Shown here: in pieces, positions 51,376 through 60,787 of the stretch
Layout of the letters: each line of letters begins with the position of its first letter
Position numbering within the stretch: position 1 is the first letter of the stretch
From: Halobacillus sp. Marseille-P3879
GTDB taxonomy: Bacteria > Bacillota > Bacilli > Bacillales > Halobacillaceae
Length of the DNA stretch: 64,000 nt
Assembly (NCBI RefSeq): GCF_900240285.1
Contig: NZ_OESS01000003.1
Location: 744,001 to 808,000 of the forward strand
Direction of reading: 5' to 3'
Program-made: the position numbers and the translations under genes
The notes under the pieces: model-generated
Told to the model about the DNA's origin: nothing
Seen by the model: the letters and a program-made list of their open reading frames with translations, nothing else
Database searches by the model: none

Positions 51376-51858
51376 TTAAATTGTATTAGCGATATCGAGT
51401 CCTCGTTCTAAACGATCTTCCTCTTCCATTGGGGTATAAGTCATTTGATAAACGACTTGATCCTCATCGTCGTACCATTCAAAAAATACAGCAGCGTCAC
51501 CTTCTGTAACGCCTGCGATTACTCCTGAATCGAGGGTCATCCTTGTATCGGCTTCCTTAAGGTTGTTCTCTGGATTATATACGGTGATTACTTTCACCTC
51601 ATCCCCGCTTGATGAATGATAATTCACTTCTGCTTCATTTTCCACAGAAGAAGCTTCCACTTTCTCCACGTTAAAAGGAAGCTCCGATGGCAGACCAAGC
51701 ACTTTCTGCTCGTCCTCAGACAAGGAATCTTCAATAGGTTTTGCGAATGCTTCCGGGTGATTTTCTTTTAGCGAATCTAATGAAAGATCTTCGCCGGATG
51801 AACAGCCGGCTATCATGAAAATTAGAAGTAGTAATGTTACGGTGATCGATTTCTTCAT
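51376..51858 (-). CDS. Small lipoprotein, unknown
   Basis: 160 residues from ATG 51858, eight bases after AGGAG; a GTG three codons earlier overlaps that site. Lipobox FMIAGCSS (Cys19). The exported part has PSELPFNVEKVEASSVENEAEVNYHSSSGDEVKVITVY, a beta-rich fold, and ends VYQMTYTPMEEEDRL. I recognise no family with confidence; DUF4367-like proteins look similar. Monocistronic. Confidence 0.68.
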   Translation of the reverse strand: MKKSITVTLLLLIFMIAGCSSGEDLSLDSLKENHPEAFAKPIEDSLSEDEQKVLGLPSELPFNVEKVEASSVENEAEVNYHSSSGDEVKVITVYNPENNLKEADTRMTLDSGVIAGVTEGDAAVFFEWYDDEDQVVYQMTYTPMEEEDRLERGLDIANTI

Positions 51859-52007
51859 GTTTGTCACTCCTAGAATGGTACTGCAATCTGCTCGAATTTA
51901 TATTTTAGCACAATCCCTGTATTAAAGTAGATAAAAATGAAACGAACTCAAGGGCCAATTCGTTATTAATAAGAAGATTGAAAATTTAATACGAGGGGGA
52001 GAAGCAG

Positions 52008-52412
52008 ATGAGTGGCAATTATTCCATTCGTTCGTTTCAAGCAAAAGATTTTGATGTCATCCATGATTTAAACAAACAGGAAGGGTGGGACCAGCTCGTA
52101 GAAAAAAAGGAAGAAACCTTTCACGGCTGGGTTAATTCTGAACCGGCTCTTGTATTAATGCACAATGATGAAATTGTAGGTTACTTAAGAGGACTAACAG
52201 ATGGATCGGTCAGTTTGTTTGTGTGTGAGTTACTGATTCGGAGTGATTATAGAGGCCAGGATCTTGGAAAAAAACTTATAGAAAAAGCACACAGTTGTTA
52301 TCCGGGTACTCGGGTTGAGTTGTTAGCGACAAGTAAATCTGAGGGGTATTATTCCCAGCAAAGCTTCAGACCGTATTACGGTTTTAGAAAAACTGCGGAA
52401 GAATTTGTATGA
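52008..52412 (+). CDS. GNAT family N-acetyltransferase
   Basis: 134 residues. The acetyl-CoA loop is SDYRGQDLGKKLIEKAH near residue 82, preceded by the FVCELLIR strand; YYSQQSFRPYYGFRKT ends the fold. The acceptor is unknown. ATG follows GGGGGAGAAG. It is alone, ended by a bidirectional hairpin. Confidence 0.8.
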   Translation: MSGNYSIRSFQAKDFDVIHDLNKQEGWDQLVEKKEETFHGWVNSEPALVLMHNDEIVGYLRGLTDGSVSLFVCELLIRSDYRGQDLGKKLIEKAHSCYPGTRVELLATSKSEGYYSQQSFRPYYGFRKTAEEFV

Positions 52413-52431
52413 ATTAGTCACAAACACAAAA

Positions 52432-52475
52432 TGCTCAGTGCATAAATAAGATATGTACTGAGCACTTAAATTTTT
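52432..52475. terminator. Hairpin between GNAT and SDR genes
   Basis: TGCTCAGTGCAT/ATGTACTGAGCA stem with one G-T pair, nine-base loop and A/T-rich flanks on both sides. Confidence 0.75.
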
Positions 52476-52518
52476 GGGAGCTTGGTCAAAATTCGGGGTA
52501 AAGAATGAGCATCGCGTC

Positions 52519-53289
52519 TCAGGTATCCAAATAATGAGCCAATTTAGCTGCAAGTGAACGAGGTACAAGTCTAGTGGAGAAAGCGATGGACTTGTTAAGC
52601 TTACCAGGGATGATGACACGTTTCCCTTTAACAAACCCCATAAAGGCCTGATCGGCTACTTGTTTCGGGCTCATTGTGTAATTGACAAGCTTAGTACCTT
52701 CAGCTTTGGCATTTTTAAAGAAATTTGTATCCGTGGCTCCTGGACACACAGTGGTAATGGTAAGATCCCGACCTCGAAGCTCTTCGTGGAGAGCCTCTGT
52801 AAAGGAAAGGACATAAGCTTTAGAAGCGTAGTACACAGCCATCTTGGGCCCTGGCTGAAAAGCAGCTATACTGGCTATATTTACAATTCCTTTAGGAACT
52901 CCCTGTAATTGAGTTTCTTTTATATCCGGCAGAAAATAGTGGGTAAGTTCCGTGAGGGCATGAACATTAACCTGAAGCATATGTTTCTGCTCCAATAAAG
53001 GTAAATCTTCAAAAGCCCCGTTCAAACCAAATCCTGCATTATTAACGAGTACTTCTACTGTTCTTCCTTTCTCTTTTACCTGGCGATAAATATCACCGGC
53101 GCTGTCAGGTCTGGACAAGTCCTCAGGAATGATGGTTACAGAATGGTCCTGTAATTCGGATTTTAATTGCTGTAGTTTGGTTTCCGAACGTCCTACTATA
53201 ATTAACTGGTAGCCGGCTTTTGCTAAAAGATGGGAAAATTCATAACCGATGCCTCCTGAGGCACCCGTGACTAATGCTGTTGGTTTCAC
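52519..53289 (-). CDS. Short-chain dehydrogenase/reductase
   Basis: 256 residues from a GTG at 53289, five bases after AAGGAGAGAG; the longer frame reads into non-coding DNA. The NAD(P) motif is VTGASGGIGYE (residues 6-16), NNAGFG and the active Tyr-Lys in YYASKAY near 150; the PGATDT segment follows. The classic SDR fold oxidises or reduces alcohols and ketones. The C-terminal end (FSTRLVPRSLAAKLAHYL) resembles the YqjQ-like or YdfG-like branch. Substrate unknown; stands alone, divergent from the trp operon. Confidence 0.85.
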   Translation of the reverse strand: MKPTALVTGASGGIGYEFSHLLAKAGYQLIIVGRSETKLQQLKSELQDHSVTIIPEDLSRPDSAGDIYRQVKEKGRTVEVLVNNAGFGLNGAFEDLPLLEQKHMLQVNVHALTELTHYFLPDIKETQLQGVPKGIVNIASIAAFQPGPKMAVYYASKAYVLSFTEALHEELRGRDLTITTVCPGATDTNFFKNAKAEGTKLVNYTMSPKQVADQAFMGFVKGKRVIIPGKLNKSIAFSTRLVPRSLAAKLAHYLDT

Positions 53290-53435
53290 AACTACTCTCT
53301 CCTTTTTGAATGGGGCTGTCGATTTTATACCCTTTATAAATAATATTGAACCTTTTCTTTTACATTCTATCTGTATCTTAACGTATAGCTGCGCTGGTAC
53401 AAGGAACACACATTTAAAAAGAAAGTGTTCAGAGG

Positions 53436-53464
53436 TTGACAATATTATCAGAATTTTATACACT
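53436..53464 (+). promoter_or_regulatory. Sigma-A promoter of the trp operon
   Basis: Perfect TTGACA and TACACT separated by 17 bases. The expected start near 53471 lies just before the first TRAP triplets. Confidence 0.7.
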
Positions 53465-53479
53465 GTTCGAAAGCATGAA

Positions 53480-53580
53480 GAGTAGAGAATGAGATTAGAT
53501 GAGTTGAGGAAGAAGGATGAGCTGAGTGAACTAAGAAGCCGGCGGACGAAGGAGTTGCCAGATGGTCTTAGTCAATTTTT
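53480..53580 (+). promoter_or_regulatory. trpL: TRAP-binding leader and attenuator of the trp operon
   Basis: Seven to nine GAG/TAG triplets lie between 53480 and 53526 (53480, 53483, 53491, 53496, 53501, 53506, 53519, 53524), the central ones with two-base spacers, as in the B. subtilis trp leader. They are followed by a terminator-like stem (ACTAAGA/TCTTAGT, about 53530-53572, with CAATTTTT after it). This fits TRAP (MtrB) control: tryptophan-bound TRAP wraps the triplets and lets the terminator form. A second hairpin (53628-53643) abuts the trpE ribosome site. Confidence 0.8.
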
Positions 53581-53658
53581 ACTACCCTTTTTTCATCCAC
53601 ATAGAAAACCCCTCAACGTCTCATTTTCCATAATGAATTATGGAGAGGTGAGCGATTT

Positions 53659-55167
53659 ATGAGTTTAACAACAAAGGAATCATTCCTTAAGGACGCTGAG
53701 GAATACCACACGATTCCTGTTTCCCAATCATTTTATACAGATACACTAACCCCCATTCATATGTTTCACGCATTACGCGATGAAGCGGTTTATATGTTAG
53801 AAAGCCAGGACCCTGAATCGCCATGGTCTAATTTCTCATTCATCGGTTTAGATCCCATGATTGAAGTGAAACAATTAAATGGCACTTTTGTTATTGATGA
53901 TTTTCATGAAAATAAAAGCTGGTACGCAGATTCGTTTAAAGAAGCATTTGAGCAGACGGTTCATGATTTAAAGGTTAAACAAGCTGATGTCCCTCTTCCT
54001 TTTAAAGGGGGAGCTGTAGGCTACATTGCTTATGATGCGATTTCTGACTATGAACCGGTCCCATATGCAGATCCAGACCATATTGATCTTTCGAATTATC
54101 ATTTGTTGTTTTGTAAAACGCTGATCGCGTATAATCATAAAACGAAAGAAACGACAATTTTAACATTTTCCCGGATCAACGATGAGAACGCCGAGAGTAA
54201 ATACGAGCAGGCTCTCCAGCGGTTAAAGAATGTCAGTCAGCGTTTAAAGGAAAACAGCTTCCTCCCGGATCTTATGCTGACGGACGAGTCATCCGACCAT
54301 TCAATTGAGCTTATCAGCAATTATAATAAGGAAGACTTCAAGCGAGATGTTGAAAAAATTAAAGAGTATATTTTGTCGGGTGATATTTTTCAAGCCGTGT
54401 TGTCCCAACGATTTCACACAAGAACAGAGCGTAGTGGATTTGAGCTTTACAGGATCTTAAGAAAAGTGAACCCTTCCCCTTACATGTTTTATTTACACTT
54501 TAAAGATGTAGAAGTAATGGGAAGTTCTCCTGAACGGCTTCTCGAAGTTCAGGACGGTGAGCTTGAAATCCATCCAATTGCCGGTACGAGAAAACGAGGC
54601 GCAACGAAGGAAGAAGACGATGCCCTGGCAGAAGAACTCCTTGCAGATGAAAAAGAGCAAGCCGAACACCGGATGCTGGTGGATCTGGCCCGTAACGATA
54701 TGGGCAGGGTAGCTGAGTTTGGCAGTGTAAAGGTGTTCGATTATATGACGATCGGCCGGTTCTCAAAAGTCATGCACATTATAAGTAAAGTAACAGGACA
54801 GTTGAAGGAAGGCGTATCTCCAATTGATGCTCTTATTTCAGCTTATCCGGCAGGAACGTTGTCCGGAGCCCCTAAGATCAGGGCGATGCAGATTCTGCGT
54901 GACTTAGAACCAACCCCGCGTCATTTGTACGGAGGCGGAGTCGTCTATTTGGGCTTTGATGGCAATATTGATTCCTGTATCACGATCCGCACGATGACTA
55001 AAGTAGGCGATCAAGTATATGTGCAGGCAGGTGCAGGAGTAGTTGCAGATTCAGATCCAGAATCTGAATACCAGGAAACAATTAATAAAGCAAGTGCTTT
55101 AAAACGTACGATAGAAATAGCTGAGCAGGCATTTGAGAAGAGCAGAGAAGGAGTCGAGACAAAATGA
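53659..55167 (+). CDS. trpE: Anthranilate synthase component I
   Basis: 502 residues. The N-terminal part has the tryptophan-feedback LES motif (YMLESQDPESPWSNFSFIG). The chorismate-binding domain includes DIFQAVLSQRF, GSSPERLLEV, IAGTRKRG, RMLVDLARNDMGRV and LSGAPKIRAM, with catalytic His and Glu residues in place. It converts chorismate to anthranilate with TrpG, using glutamine. GGAGAGGTGAG precedes the ATG. It overlaps trpD by four bases. Confidence 0.96.
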   Translation: MSLTTKESFLKDAEEYHTIPVSQSFYTDTLTPIHMFHALRDEAVYMLESQDPESPWSNFSFIGLDPMIEVKQLNGTFVIDDFHENKSWYADSFKEAFEQTVHDLKVKQADVPLPFKGGAVGYIAYDAISDYEPVPYADPDHIDLSNYHLLFCKTLIAYNHKTKETTILTFSRINDENAESKYEQALQRLKNVSQRLKENSFLPDLMLTDESSDHSIELISNYNKEDFKRDVEKIKEYILSGDIFQAVLSQRFHTRTERSGFELYRILRKVNPSPYMFYLHFKDVEVMGSSPERLLEVQDGELEIHPIAGTRKRGATKEEDDALAEELLADEKEQAEHRMLVDLARNDMGRVAEFGSVKVFDYMTIGRFSKVMHIISKVTGQLKEGVSPIDALISAYPAGTLSGAPKIRAMQILRDLEPTPRHLYGGGVVYLGFDGNIDSCITIRTMTKVGDQVYVQAGAGVVADSDPESEYQETINKASALKRTIEIAEQAFEKSREGVETK

Positions 55168-56186
55168 AAAACCTTTTAAGCGAAGTTGTAGAAGGCCGGA
55201 GATTATCAGAAGAAGCTGCCTTTGAAGCCATGAATGAAATTATGCAGGGGAACGTGACGACAGGACAGCTGATGAGTTTATTATCCGTTATCCGTCACCG
55301 TGGTGAAACGGTAGAAGAGATGACCGGTTTTGTTCGTGCGATGCGCGCGAACATGACAAAGCTGGACGTTGATCATGAAGACATTGTGGATACATGCGGA
55401 ACAGGCGGGGATGGAAGTTCAACTTTTAACATTTCCACCGCAGTATCTATAATATTAGCTTCAATGGAAGTTAAAGTAGCCAAGCACGGCAACCGTAAAG
55501 TTTCTTCAAAAAGCGGAAGCGCAGATGTATTGGAAACGTTAGGAATCCCGATTGATACGACCCCTGCCGAAGGCGTAAAAGCGATTGCCGAAAAAGGAAT
55601 GACCTTTATGTTTGCGCCTAAGTATCATCAGGCGATGAAGCATGCCGGACCAGCACGCCAAGAATTAGGCTTCCGTACGGTCTTTAACTTATTAGGCCCT
55701 ATGTCCAACCCGGCGAACGCCAAACGTCAGCTTATTGGAATTTACGATACAGCTTATGCAGAGAAGATGGCTGAAACCCTTAACAAACTAGGCTCAAAGC
55801 ATGTACTTCTAGTTACAGGTCGTGATGGACTAGACGAGATCACCATGACAGGCACTACAGATATTGTTGAGCTGAAAAACGGAGAAATTACACGTTTTAC
55901 GCTTACTCCAGAGGATCTGGGACTAAAGAGCGGTAAGCTGGAGGATATTCAAATTAATACAACGGATGAGAGCGCCCGTATCATTGAACAAATATTACAA
56001 GGGTCTGCGAACGAAAGTGCCTCTACCATTGTAACGATGAACGCGGCAGCCGGTTTATATATTGCAGGTAAAGCCAAAGACCTTCGTCAGGGCGTAGAGC
56101 TAGTACAGCAAGCGATTGGAAGCGGCAGAGTGTATAATTATTTCTCATCGATTCAGGAAGAAAGGGAGAGACGTCAGTATGCTTGA
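55164..56186 (+). CDS. trpD: Anthranilate phosphoribosyltransferase
   Basis: 340 residues. The phosphoribosyl site is DTCGTGGDGSSTFNIST near residue 75, with KHGNRKVSSKSGSADVLE near 112 and GPMSNPA near 183. It joins anthranilate to phosphoribosyl pyrophosphate. It begins four bases before the trpE stop and ends eight bases into trpC. Confidence 0.96.
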   Translation: MKNLLSEVVEGRRLSEEAAFEAMNEIMQGNVTTGQLMSLLSVIRHRGETVEEMTGFVRAMRANMTKLDVDHEDIVDTCGTGGDGSSTFNISTAVSIILASMEVKVAKHGNRKVSSKSGSADVLETLGIPIDTTPAEGVKAIAEKGMTFMFAPKYHQAMKHAGPARQELGFRTVFNLLGPMSNPANAKRQLIGIYDTAYAEKMAETLNKLGSKHVLLVTGRDGLDEITMTGTTDIVELKNGEITRFTLTPEDLGLKSGKLEDIQINTTDESARIIEQILQGSANESASTIVTMNAAAGLYIAGKAKDLRQGVELVQQAIGSGRVYNYFSSIQEERERRQYA

Positions 56187-56940
56187 TACCATCTTAGCGA
56201 TTAAACAGCAGGAAATTGAACGACTTTATTTACCGGAAGCAGCTGAAGTGGACCATTATTCTTTTGCTGACTCTTTACGTAATACACCGAATAAGGCCGG
56301 TTTGATAGCTGAAGTAAAAAAAGCTTCTCCTTCAAAAGGGATTATTCGTGACGACTTTAACCATGTGATGGTGGGAAAGCAATATTACGATGCAGGTGCT
56401 GAAGCAATATCTGTTTTAACGGATCAGCATTTCTTTCAAGGTCACCGTGACTTTTTAACCGACATTAAAAAGTTTGTGCAGGTACCTGTAATGCGTAAAG
56501 ATTTCATTATCGATCCTTTGCAGGTCGAAGAAAGCAAGCTTATGGGGGCTGATGCCATTCTTCTGATAGGAGAGGCGTTAGAACCGAAGAAGCTGCATGA
56601 ATTATATTTACAGGCGTATGAGTCAGATCTTGAAGTACTTGTTGAAGTTCACAGTGAAGAAGTCTTAGAAGGCGTTCTCGGCCAATTCACTCCTGAAGTA
56701 TTAGGCATTAACAACCGCAACCTTCATACGTTTGAAACAAAGCTTGAACAGACAGAACGAATGGCACGATTAGCACCAAAAGAGTCCCTGCTCGTCTCAG
56801 AAAGCGGGATATTTACACATGAAGATATTGAAAAAGTCGTGGATTACGGAGCGAAGGCCGTATTAGTCGGCGAGTCTCTAATGCGTCAGACAAATATAAA
56901 AAAAGCGGTGAAAGATTTAGTTAACGGGGTGAACGTATAA
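56179..56940 (+). CDS. trpC: Indole-3-glycerol phosphate synthase
   Basis: 253 residues from ATG 56179, the start that follows AAGGGAGAG; the longer frame runs into trpD. The barrel signature is AEVKKASPSKGIIR near residue 47, followed by VPVMRKDFIID, EVHSEE, INNRNLHTFE and SESGI. It closes the indole ring. It overlaps trpD by eight bases, and its stop overlaps the trpF start by one. Confidence 0.95.
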   Translation: MLDTILAIKQQEIERLYLPEAAEVDHYSFADSLRNTPNKAGLIAEVKKASPSKGIIRDDFNHVMVGKQYYDAGAEAISVLTDQHFFQGHRDFLTDIKKFVQVPVMRKDFIIDPLQVEESKLMGADAILLIGEALEPKKLHELYLQAYESDLEVLVEVHSEEVLEGVLGQFTPEVLGINNRNLHTFETKLEQTERMARLAPKESLLVSESGIFTHEDIEKVVDYGAKAVLVGESLMRQTNIKKAVKDLVNGVNV

Positions 56941-57596
56941 TGCGGGAACCTTTAGTTAAGCTTTGCGGCAATCGTTCAGCAAGCGACGTGGAGAAGAGCG
57001 CCAATTCTAATGCAACACATATAGGCTTTATTTTTGTAAGAAAAACAAAGCGCTATGTACGCCCTGAACGTGTTGGGCAATGGGTACGTCACACAAAGCC
57101 TAAGCAGAAGCTTGTTGGTGTATTCGTTAATCCTACCATTGAACAATTGGAAGAAGTGCTGACTTTCGTTTCATTAGACGTAATTCAGCTTCACGGAAGC
57201 GAAACCGTATCTGAAATCTTAAAGGTTAAAGAAGCATTCGGACTTCCTGTGTGGAAAGTTGTTCATCACAGTGATGATGCCATTCAGCAGATGGAAATTT
57301 TTAAAGGAGTAGCAGACGGCTATGTAATTGATTCTAAAGTTAAAGGGGCACACGGCGGTACAGGGGTGAGCTTTGACTGGAGCACGGTGAAGGAGTACGT
57401 CAAGGTTGCCAACGAGCAGAACGTGTCTTGTTTTATTGCTGGAGGAATTACACCTGAGAATGTAGACCAACTGCTCGATCACGAGCCGGAAGGTATCGAT
57501 ATTTCCAGCGGCATCGAAACAAATGCACAGAAAGATTTATATAAAATTCAAGCAATCATGAAAGAGGTGGGCCGACATGTTACAAGCATTTCCTGA
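56940..57596 (+). CDS. trpF: Phosphoribosylanthranilate isomerase
   Basis: 218 residues. The first strand reads [15 protein letters not shown] (active Cys7 region; CG followed by NRS, where KICG is usual). [28 protein letters not shown], and the GTGVSFDW and [11 protein letters not shown] phosphate loops follow. It isomerises the aminodeoxyribulose precursor. It overlaps the trpB reading frame by 20 bases. Confidence 0.94.
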   Translation: MREPLVKLCGNRSASDVEKSANSNATHIGFIFVRKTKRYVRPERVGQWVRHTKPKQKLVGVFVNPTIEQLEEVLTFVSLDVIQLHGSETVSEILKVKEAFGLPVWKVVHHSDDAIQQMEIFKGVADGYVIDSKVKGAHGGTGVSFDWSTVKEYVKVANEQNVSCFIAGGITPENVDQLLDHEPEGIDISSGIETNAQKDLYKIQAIMKEVGRHVTSIS

Positions 57597-58770
57597 TATA
57601 AAAGGACGCTTCGGTGATTTCGGCGGTAAATATGTCCCTGAAACGTTAATGGGACCACTGCAGGAATTAGAAGAAGCTCTCGATGAAGCTATGAACGACC
57701 AAGCATTTTTAGACGAATATCATCATGTACTAAAAGAGTATGCGGGACGCCCGACCTCATTAAGCTATGCAGATCAATTGAGTGAACATCTTGGAGGCGC
57801 GAAGGTTTACTTAAAGCGCGAAGACTTAAACCACACCGGTGCCCATAAGCTTAATAATGCACTCGGTCAGGGGCTGCTTGCTAAACGAATGGGCAAAAAG
57901 AAAATTATTGCAGAAACCGGTGCTGGCCAGCACGGGGTAGCCTCAGCTACTGTGGCCGCTAAATTTGGTCTTGAGTGTAAAGTGTTTATGGGCGAAGAAG
58001 ATATCCGCCGTCAGGAACTGAACGTTTTTCGCATGAAGCTGTTGGGAGCAGAAGTCGTATCTGTATCAAGCGGAAACGGAACATTAAAGGATGCTACAAA
58101 CGAAGCCATTCGTTACTGGGTAGCCAATTGCGAAGACCATTTTTATCTCATTGGATCCGTAGTTGGACCTCATCCTTATCCTCGTATGGTCCGTGATTTT
58201 CAGCGTGTGATTGGGGACGAGTCGAAGAAACAGTTTTTAGAAGCGGAAGATGAATTACCTGACCGCATTTACGCATGTGTGGGTGGAGGCAGCAATGCCA
58301 TGGGAATCTTCTATCCATTTTTAGGAGACAATTGCGAGTTGATAGGGGTGGAAGCAGCAGGAAAAGGCATCGATACACCCGAACACGCAGCTACTTTAAC
58401 AAAAGGAACGCCAGGTGTAATTCACGGATCTATGACGTATTTAATGCAGGACGTAAATGGACAGATTACCGAACCTTACTCCATTTCTGCCGGCCTGGAC
58501 TACCCTGGAATCGGCCCTGAACACGCTCATCTTTTCCAAACCAGGCAGGTCCGCTATGAGTCCATTACAGATGATGAGGCTCTCGATGCATTAAAAGTAC
58601 TGACACGTCAGGAAGGAATCATCCCTGCTATTGAAAGTGCTCACGCTTTAGCACAGGCCTTTAAGGAAGCTGCAGAGATGTCCTCTGAGCAAACTATTTT
58701 AATTAATTTATCTGGACGCGGTGACAAAGATATGGCAACCTTGATGGAACACCTGCAGGAGGAGGACTAA
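57577..58770 (+). CDS. trpB: Tryptophan synthase beta subunit
   Basis: 397 residues. The PLP lysine is in [19 protein letters not shown] near residue 91; [12 protein letters not shown] and [13 protein letters not shown] (phosphate site) follow. It couples indole with serine. The start lies in the last 20 bases of trpF, with GAAAGAGGTGGG upstream. Confidence 0.96.
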   Translation: MLQAFPDIKGRFGDFGGKYVPETLMGPLQELEEALDEAMNDQAFLDEYHHVLKEYAGRPTSLSYADQLSEHLGGAKVYLKREDLNHTGAHKLNNALGQGLLAKRMGKKKIIAETGAGQHGVASATVAAKFGLECKVFMGEEDIRRQELNVFRMKLLGAEVVSVSSGNGTLKDATNEAIRYWVANCEDHFYLIGSVVGPHPYPRMVRDFQRVIGDESKKQFLEAEDELPDRIYACVGGGSNAMGIFYPFLGDNCELIGVEAAGKGIDTPEHAATLTKGTPGVIHGSMTYLMQDVNGQITEPYSISAGLDYPGIGPEHAHLFQTRQVRYESITDDEALDALKVLTRQEGIIPAIESAHALAQAFKEAAEMSSEQTILINLSGRGDKDMATLMEHLQEED

Positions 58771-58771
58771 T

Positions 58772-59572
58772 ATGCTGACACAAACATCGTTTCAAGGAAA
58801 GCTTACAAAAACTGAAGACTTATTCATCCCGTTTGTTGTAGCAGGTGATCCTTCTCCTGAGCTGACCATTCAATTTGCTTTAAAGCTGCAGGAAGCCGGT
58901 GCGGACATTCTAGAATTAGGGGTGCCTTATTCCGATCCACTTGCCGATGGACCTACCATTCAAAGAGCCGCTCAGCGGGCATTAAAGCAAGGGATGTCCC
59001 TCACGAAAGCGATTGAGCTCGTACCGAAACTGCGTGAAGCAGGAGTTAAGATTCCTGTGGTAATTTTCACCTATTATAATCCAGTACTGCAGCTGGGGTA
59101 CGACCGTTTCTTTGAAATGCTTGAGGAAAATGGAGCTGAGGGAGTACTCATCCCTGATCTTCCTTATGAGGAAAGTGAAGAAATTCGTGGCCTGGCTGAA
59201 GAAAAGGGCGTGGAGTTTATTTCGCTTGTAGCTCCTAATTCTGATAAGCGGATCAAGCAAATTGCCGAGCACGCCAAAGGGTTTCTATACTGCGTATCTA
59301 CACTAGGGGTTACCGGTGGAAGCAATCAAATGTCAGCTGAAACCTTATCGTTTATTAAAAAAGTAAAAGAACATAGCAAGGTGCCGGTAGCTGTAGGATT
59401 CGGTGTTTCAACTAACGAGGACGTACAGCTAGTGAGAGAGCATTCCGATGGTGTCATTATTGGAAGTAAAATTATTCGATTAATTGAAGGTGAATTAGAA
59501 GCGTTTGATAATGGAAAAGAAAAGGAAGCACTCGAACGCTTTCAACAAGAGATTCATGAACTTGTGAAATGA
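58772..59572 (+). CDS. trpA: Tryptophan synthase alpha subunit
   Basis: 266 residues. Catalytic Glu is in ADILELGVPYSDPLADGPTIQRA (residue 48 region) and the Asp in the same stretch; IPVVIFTYYNPV, VLIPDLPYEES and VGFGVSTNEDV follow. It cuts indoleglycerol phosphate to give indole for TrpB. One base separates it from trpB. Confidence 0.95.
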   Translation: MLTQTSFQGKLTKTEDLFIPFVVAGDPSPELTIQFALKLQEAGADILELGVPYSDPLADGPTIQRAAQRALKQGMSLTKAIELVPKLREAGVKIPVVIFTYYNPVLQLGYDRFFEMLEENGAEGVLIPDLPYEESEEIRGLAEEKGVEFISLVAPNSDKRIKQIAEHAKGFLYCVSTLGVTGGSNQMSAETLSFIKKVKEHSKVPVAVGFGVSTNEDVQLVREHSDGVIIGSKIIRLIEGELEAFDNGKEKEALERFQQEIHELVK

Positions 59573-59597
59573 ATCTAGAGTAGAGGAGCTGAGCAGA

Positions 59598-60194
59598 GTG
59601 ATTTATATGATCGACCATTACGATTCCTTCACCTACAACCTTGTCCAGTACTTAGGTGAGCTGGGAGAAGAAGTGATCGTTAGACGAAATGATGAAGTTA
59701 CATTTGAAGAGATTGACGAGCTGCAGCCGGATCTTTTGTTTCTTTCACCGGGACCATGCTCTCCGGACGAAACAGGGATAACTCTGGAAGTGATCGATCG
59801 ATATAAGGCAAGGATCCCAATGTTTGGTGTCTGTCTGGGACACCAATCCATCGCCCAGGTTTTCGGAGGCAAAGTCGTGCGTGCCGATCGTCTGATGCAC
59901 GGCAAAAGCTCCGAAATTTTCCACGATGGCCGTTCGATTTACAAAGGCTTGAATAACCCTATGGAAGCAATGCGCTACCATTCTTTGATTGTTGATATAC
60001 AAGACGTTCCTGAGTGCTTTGAAATTACGGCGGCTACCGTTGAAGGAGAAATTATGGGTATACGGCATCTGGAATACCCAATTGAAGCTGTTCAGTTTCA
60101 TCCTGAATCCATCGGAACTAATGATGGGATGCAGCTGTTGAAGAATCTGGTGGAGCAGCTGAAAGAAGGGAAAGAGGAAGCTATAGCAGAGTAG
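59598..60194 (+). CDS. trpG: Anthranilate/aminodeoxychorismate synthase glutaminase subunit
   Basis: 198 residues from a GTG start. The class-I glutaminase triad is Cys in GVCLGHQSIA near residue 79, and His and Glu in VQFHPESIGT near 169. It supplies ammonia to TrpE, and in Bacillus also to PabB. Here it is the last gene of the trp operon, 25 bases after trpA with no terminator between; in B. subtilis it is in the folate operon. A terminator follows it. Confidence 0.92.
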   Translation: MIYMIDHYDSFTYNLVQYLGELGEEVIVRRNDEVTFEEIDELQPDLLFLSPGPCSPDETGITLEVIDRYKARIPMFGVCLGHQSIAQVFGGKVVRADRLMHGKSSEIFHDGRSIYKGLNNPMEAMRYHSLIVDIQDVPECFEITAATVEGEIMGIRHLEYPIEAVQFHPESIGTNDGMQLLKNLVEQLKEGKEEAIAE

Positions 60195-60204
60195 TTACGG
60201 AGTG

Positions 60205-60253
60205 AACCTATCTTTTGATCTCACACTGAAGTGAGGTGGGAAGATAGGTTTTT
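60205..60253 (+). terminator. Terminator of the trp operon
   Basis: AACCTATCTT/AAGATAGGTT stem with an inner TCAC/GTGA hairpin, then five T. It lies ten bases after the trpG stop. Confidence 0.88.
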
Positions 60254-60275
60254 CTAAGGGGAGAAGGATAGAAAA

Positions 60276-60298
60276 AATGGCCTATTATTAAAGGCCAT
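60276..60298 (-). terminator. Terminator of the yflT-like gene
   Basis: ATGGCC/GGCCAT stem with a ten-base loop, followed on the minus strand by a six-T run. Confidence 0.75.
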
Positions 60299-60639
60299 TA
60301 GAAATTAACTTGGTCATGATTGGTTACAATCAACAAGGATTTTCCTTTATCTAATTCTTTTTCCAGCTTCTGCGCTTTATCCTGTTCAAAACCTATTTCT
60401 TTCATTTTTGATATTAATTTGTCATCTTTTCCTCTAAAAATATTCTTTGTCGCCGTGCCAAGACCCGTTTCTTTCACACCAATTTTATTGGCATCTGTTT
60501 TTCTTTTACTACGTCTTACATGGTCGTTATCGTGAGCCAGAATGTAAATGTCATCATCATTTACTCCATCTTTACGGATCTTCTCAATAGATTCACTCAA
60601 ATGCTCGTCATCGTGAAAGACTTTAAATTTGGGTTTCAT
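60298..60639 (-). CDS. General stress protein of the YflT (GSP17M) family
   Basis: 113 residues. The VFHDDEHLSESIEKIRKDGVNDDDIYILAHD stretch is the core of the YflT heat-induced stress domain (PF11181); DNDHVRRSKRKT and SLLIVTNHDQ also fit. No membrane helix. The molecular role is unknown. A sigma-B-like promoter lies upstream on the same strand (60664-60689), in agreement with the stress role. It is convergent with the trp operon. Confidence 0.85.
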   Translation of the reverse strand: MKPKFKVFHDDEHLSESIEKIRKDGVNDDDIYILAHDNDHVRRSKRKTDANKIGVKETGLGTATKNIFRGKDDKLISKMKEIGFEQDKAQKLEKELDKGKSLLIVTNHDQVNF

Positions 60640-60663
60640 AAGATCGCCTCCTTAGTGCACGAG

Positions 60664-60689
60664 TTTCCCGGTATGAAGAAGACCTAAAC
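60664..60689 (-). promoter_or_regulatory. Sigma-B promoter of the yflT-like gene
   Basis: On the minus strand: GTTTAG, 14 bases, GGGAAA, closely matching the sigma-B consensus GTTTAA-N12-15-GGGWAW. It lies 25 bases before the ATG. Confidence 0.78.
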
Positions 60690-60737
60690 GGATGTAATCG
60701 AATTGAGATATTGGAAAAGAGAATGAATTTTTCTCTT

Positions 60738-60767
60738 GATATTTTAAGAGTATTCATTATATAATAG
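60738..60767 (+). promoter_or_regulatory. Sigma-A promoter of tRNA-Ala
   Basis: TTGATA and perfect TATAAT, 18 bases apart, 20 bases before the tRNA. Confidence 0.7.
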
Positions 60768-60787
60768 TTCTTGTCGAGAAAACATAC

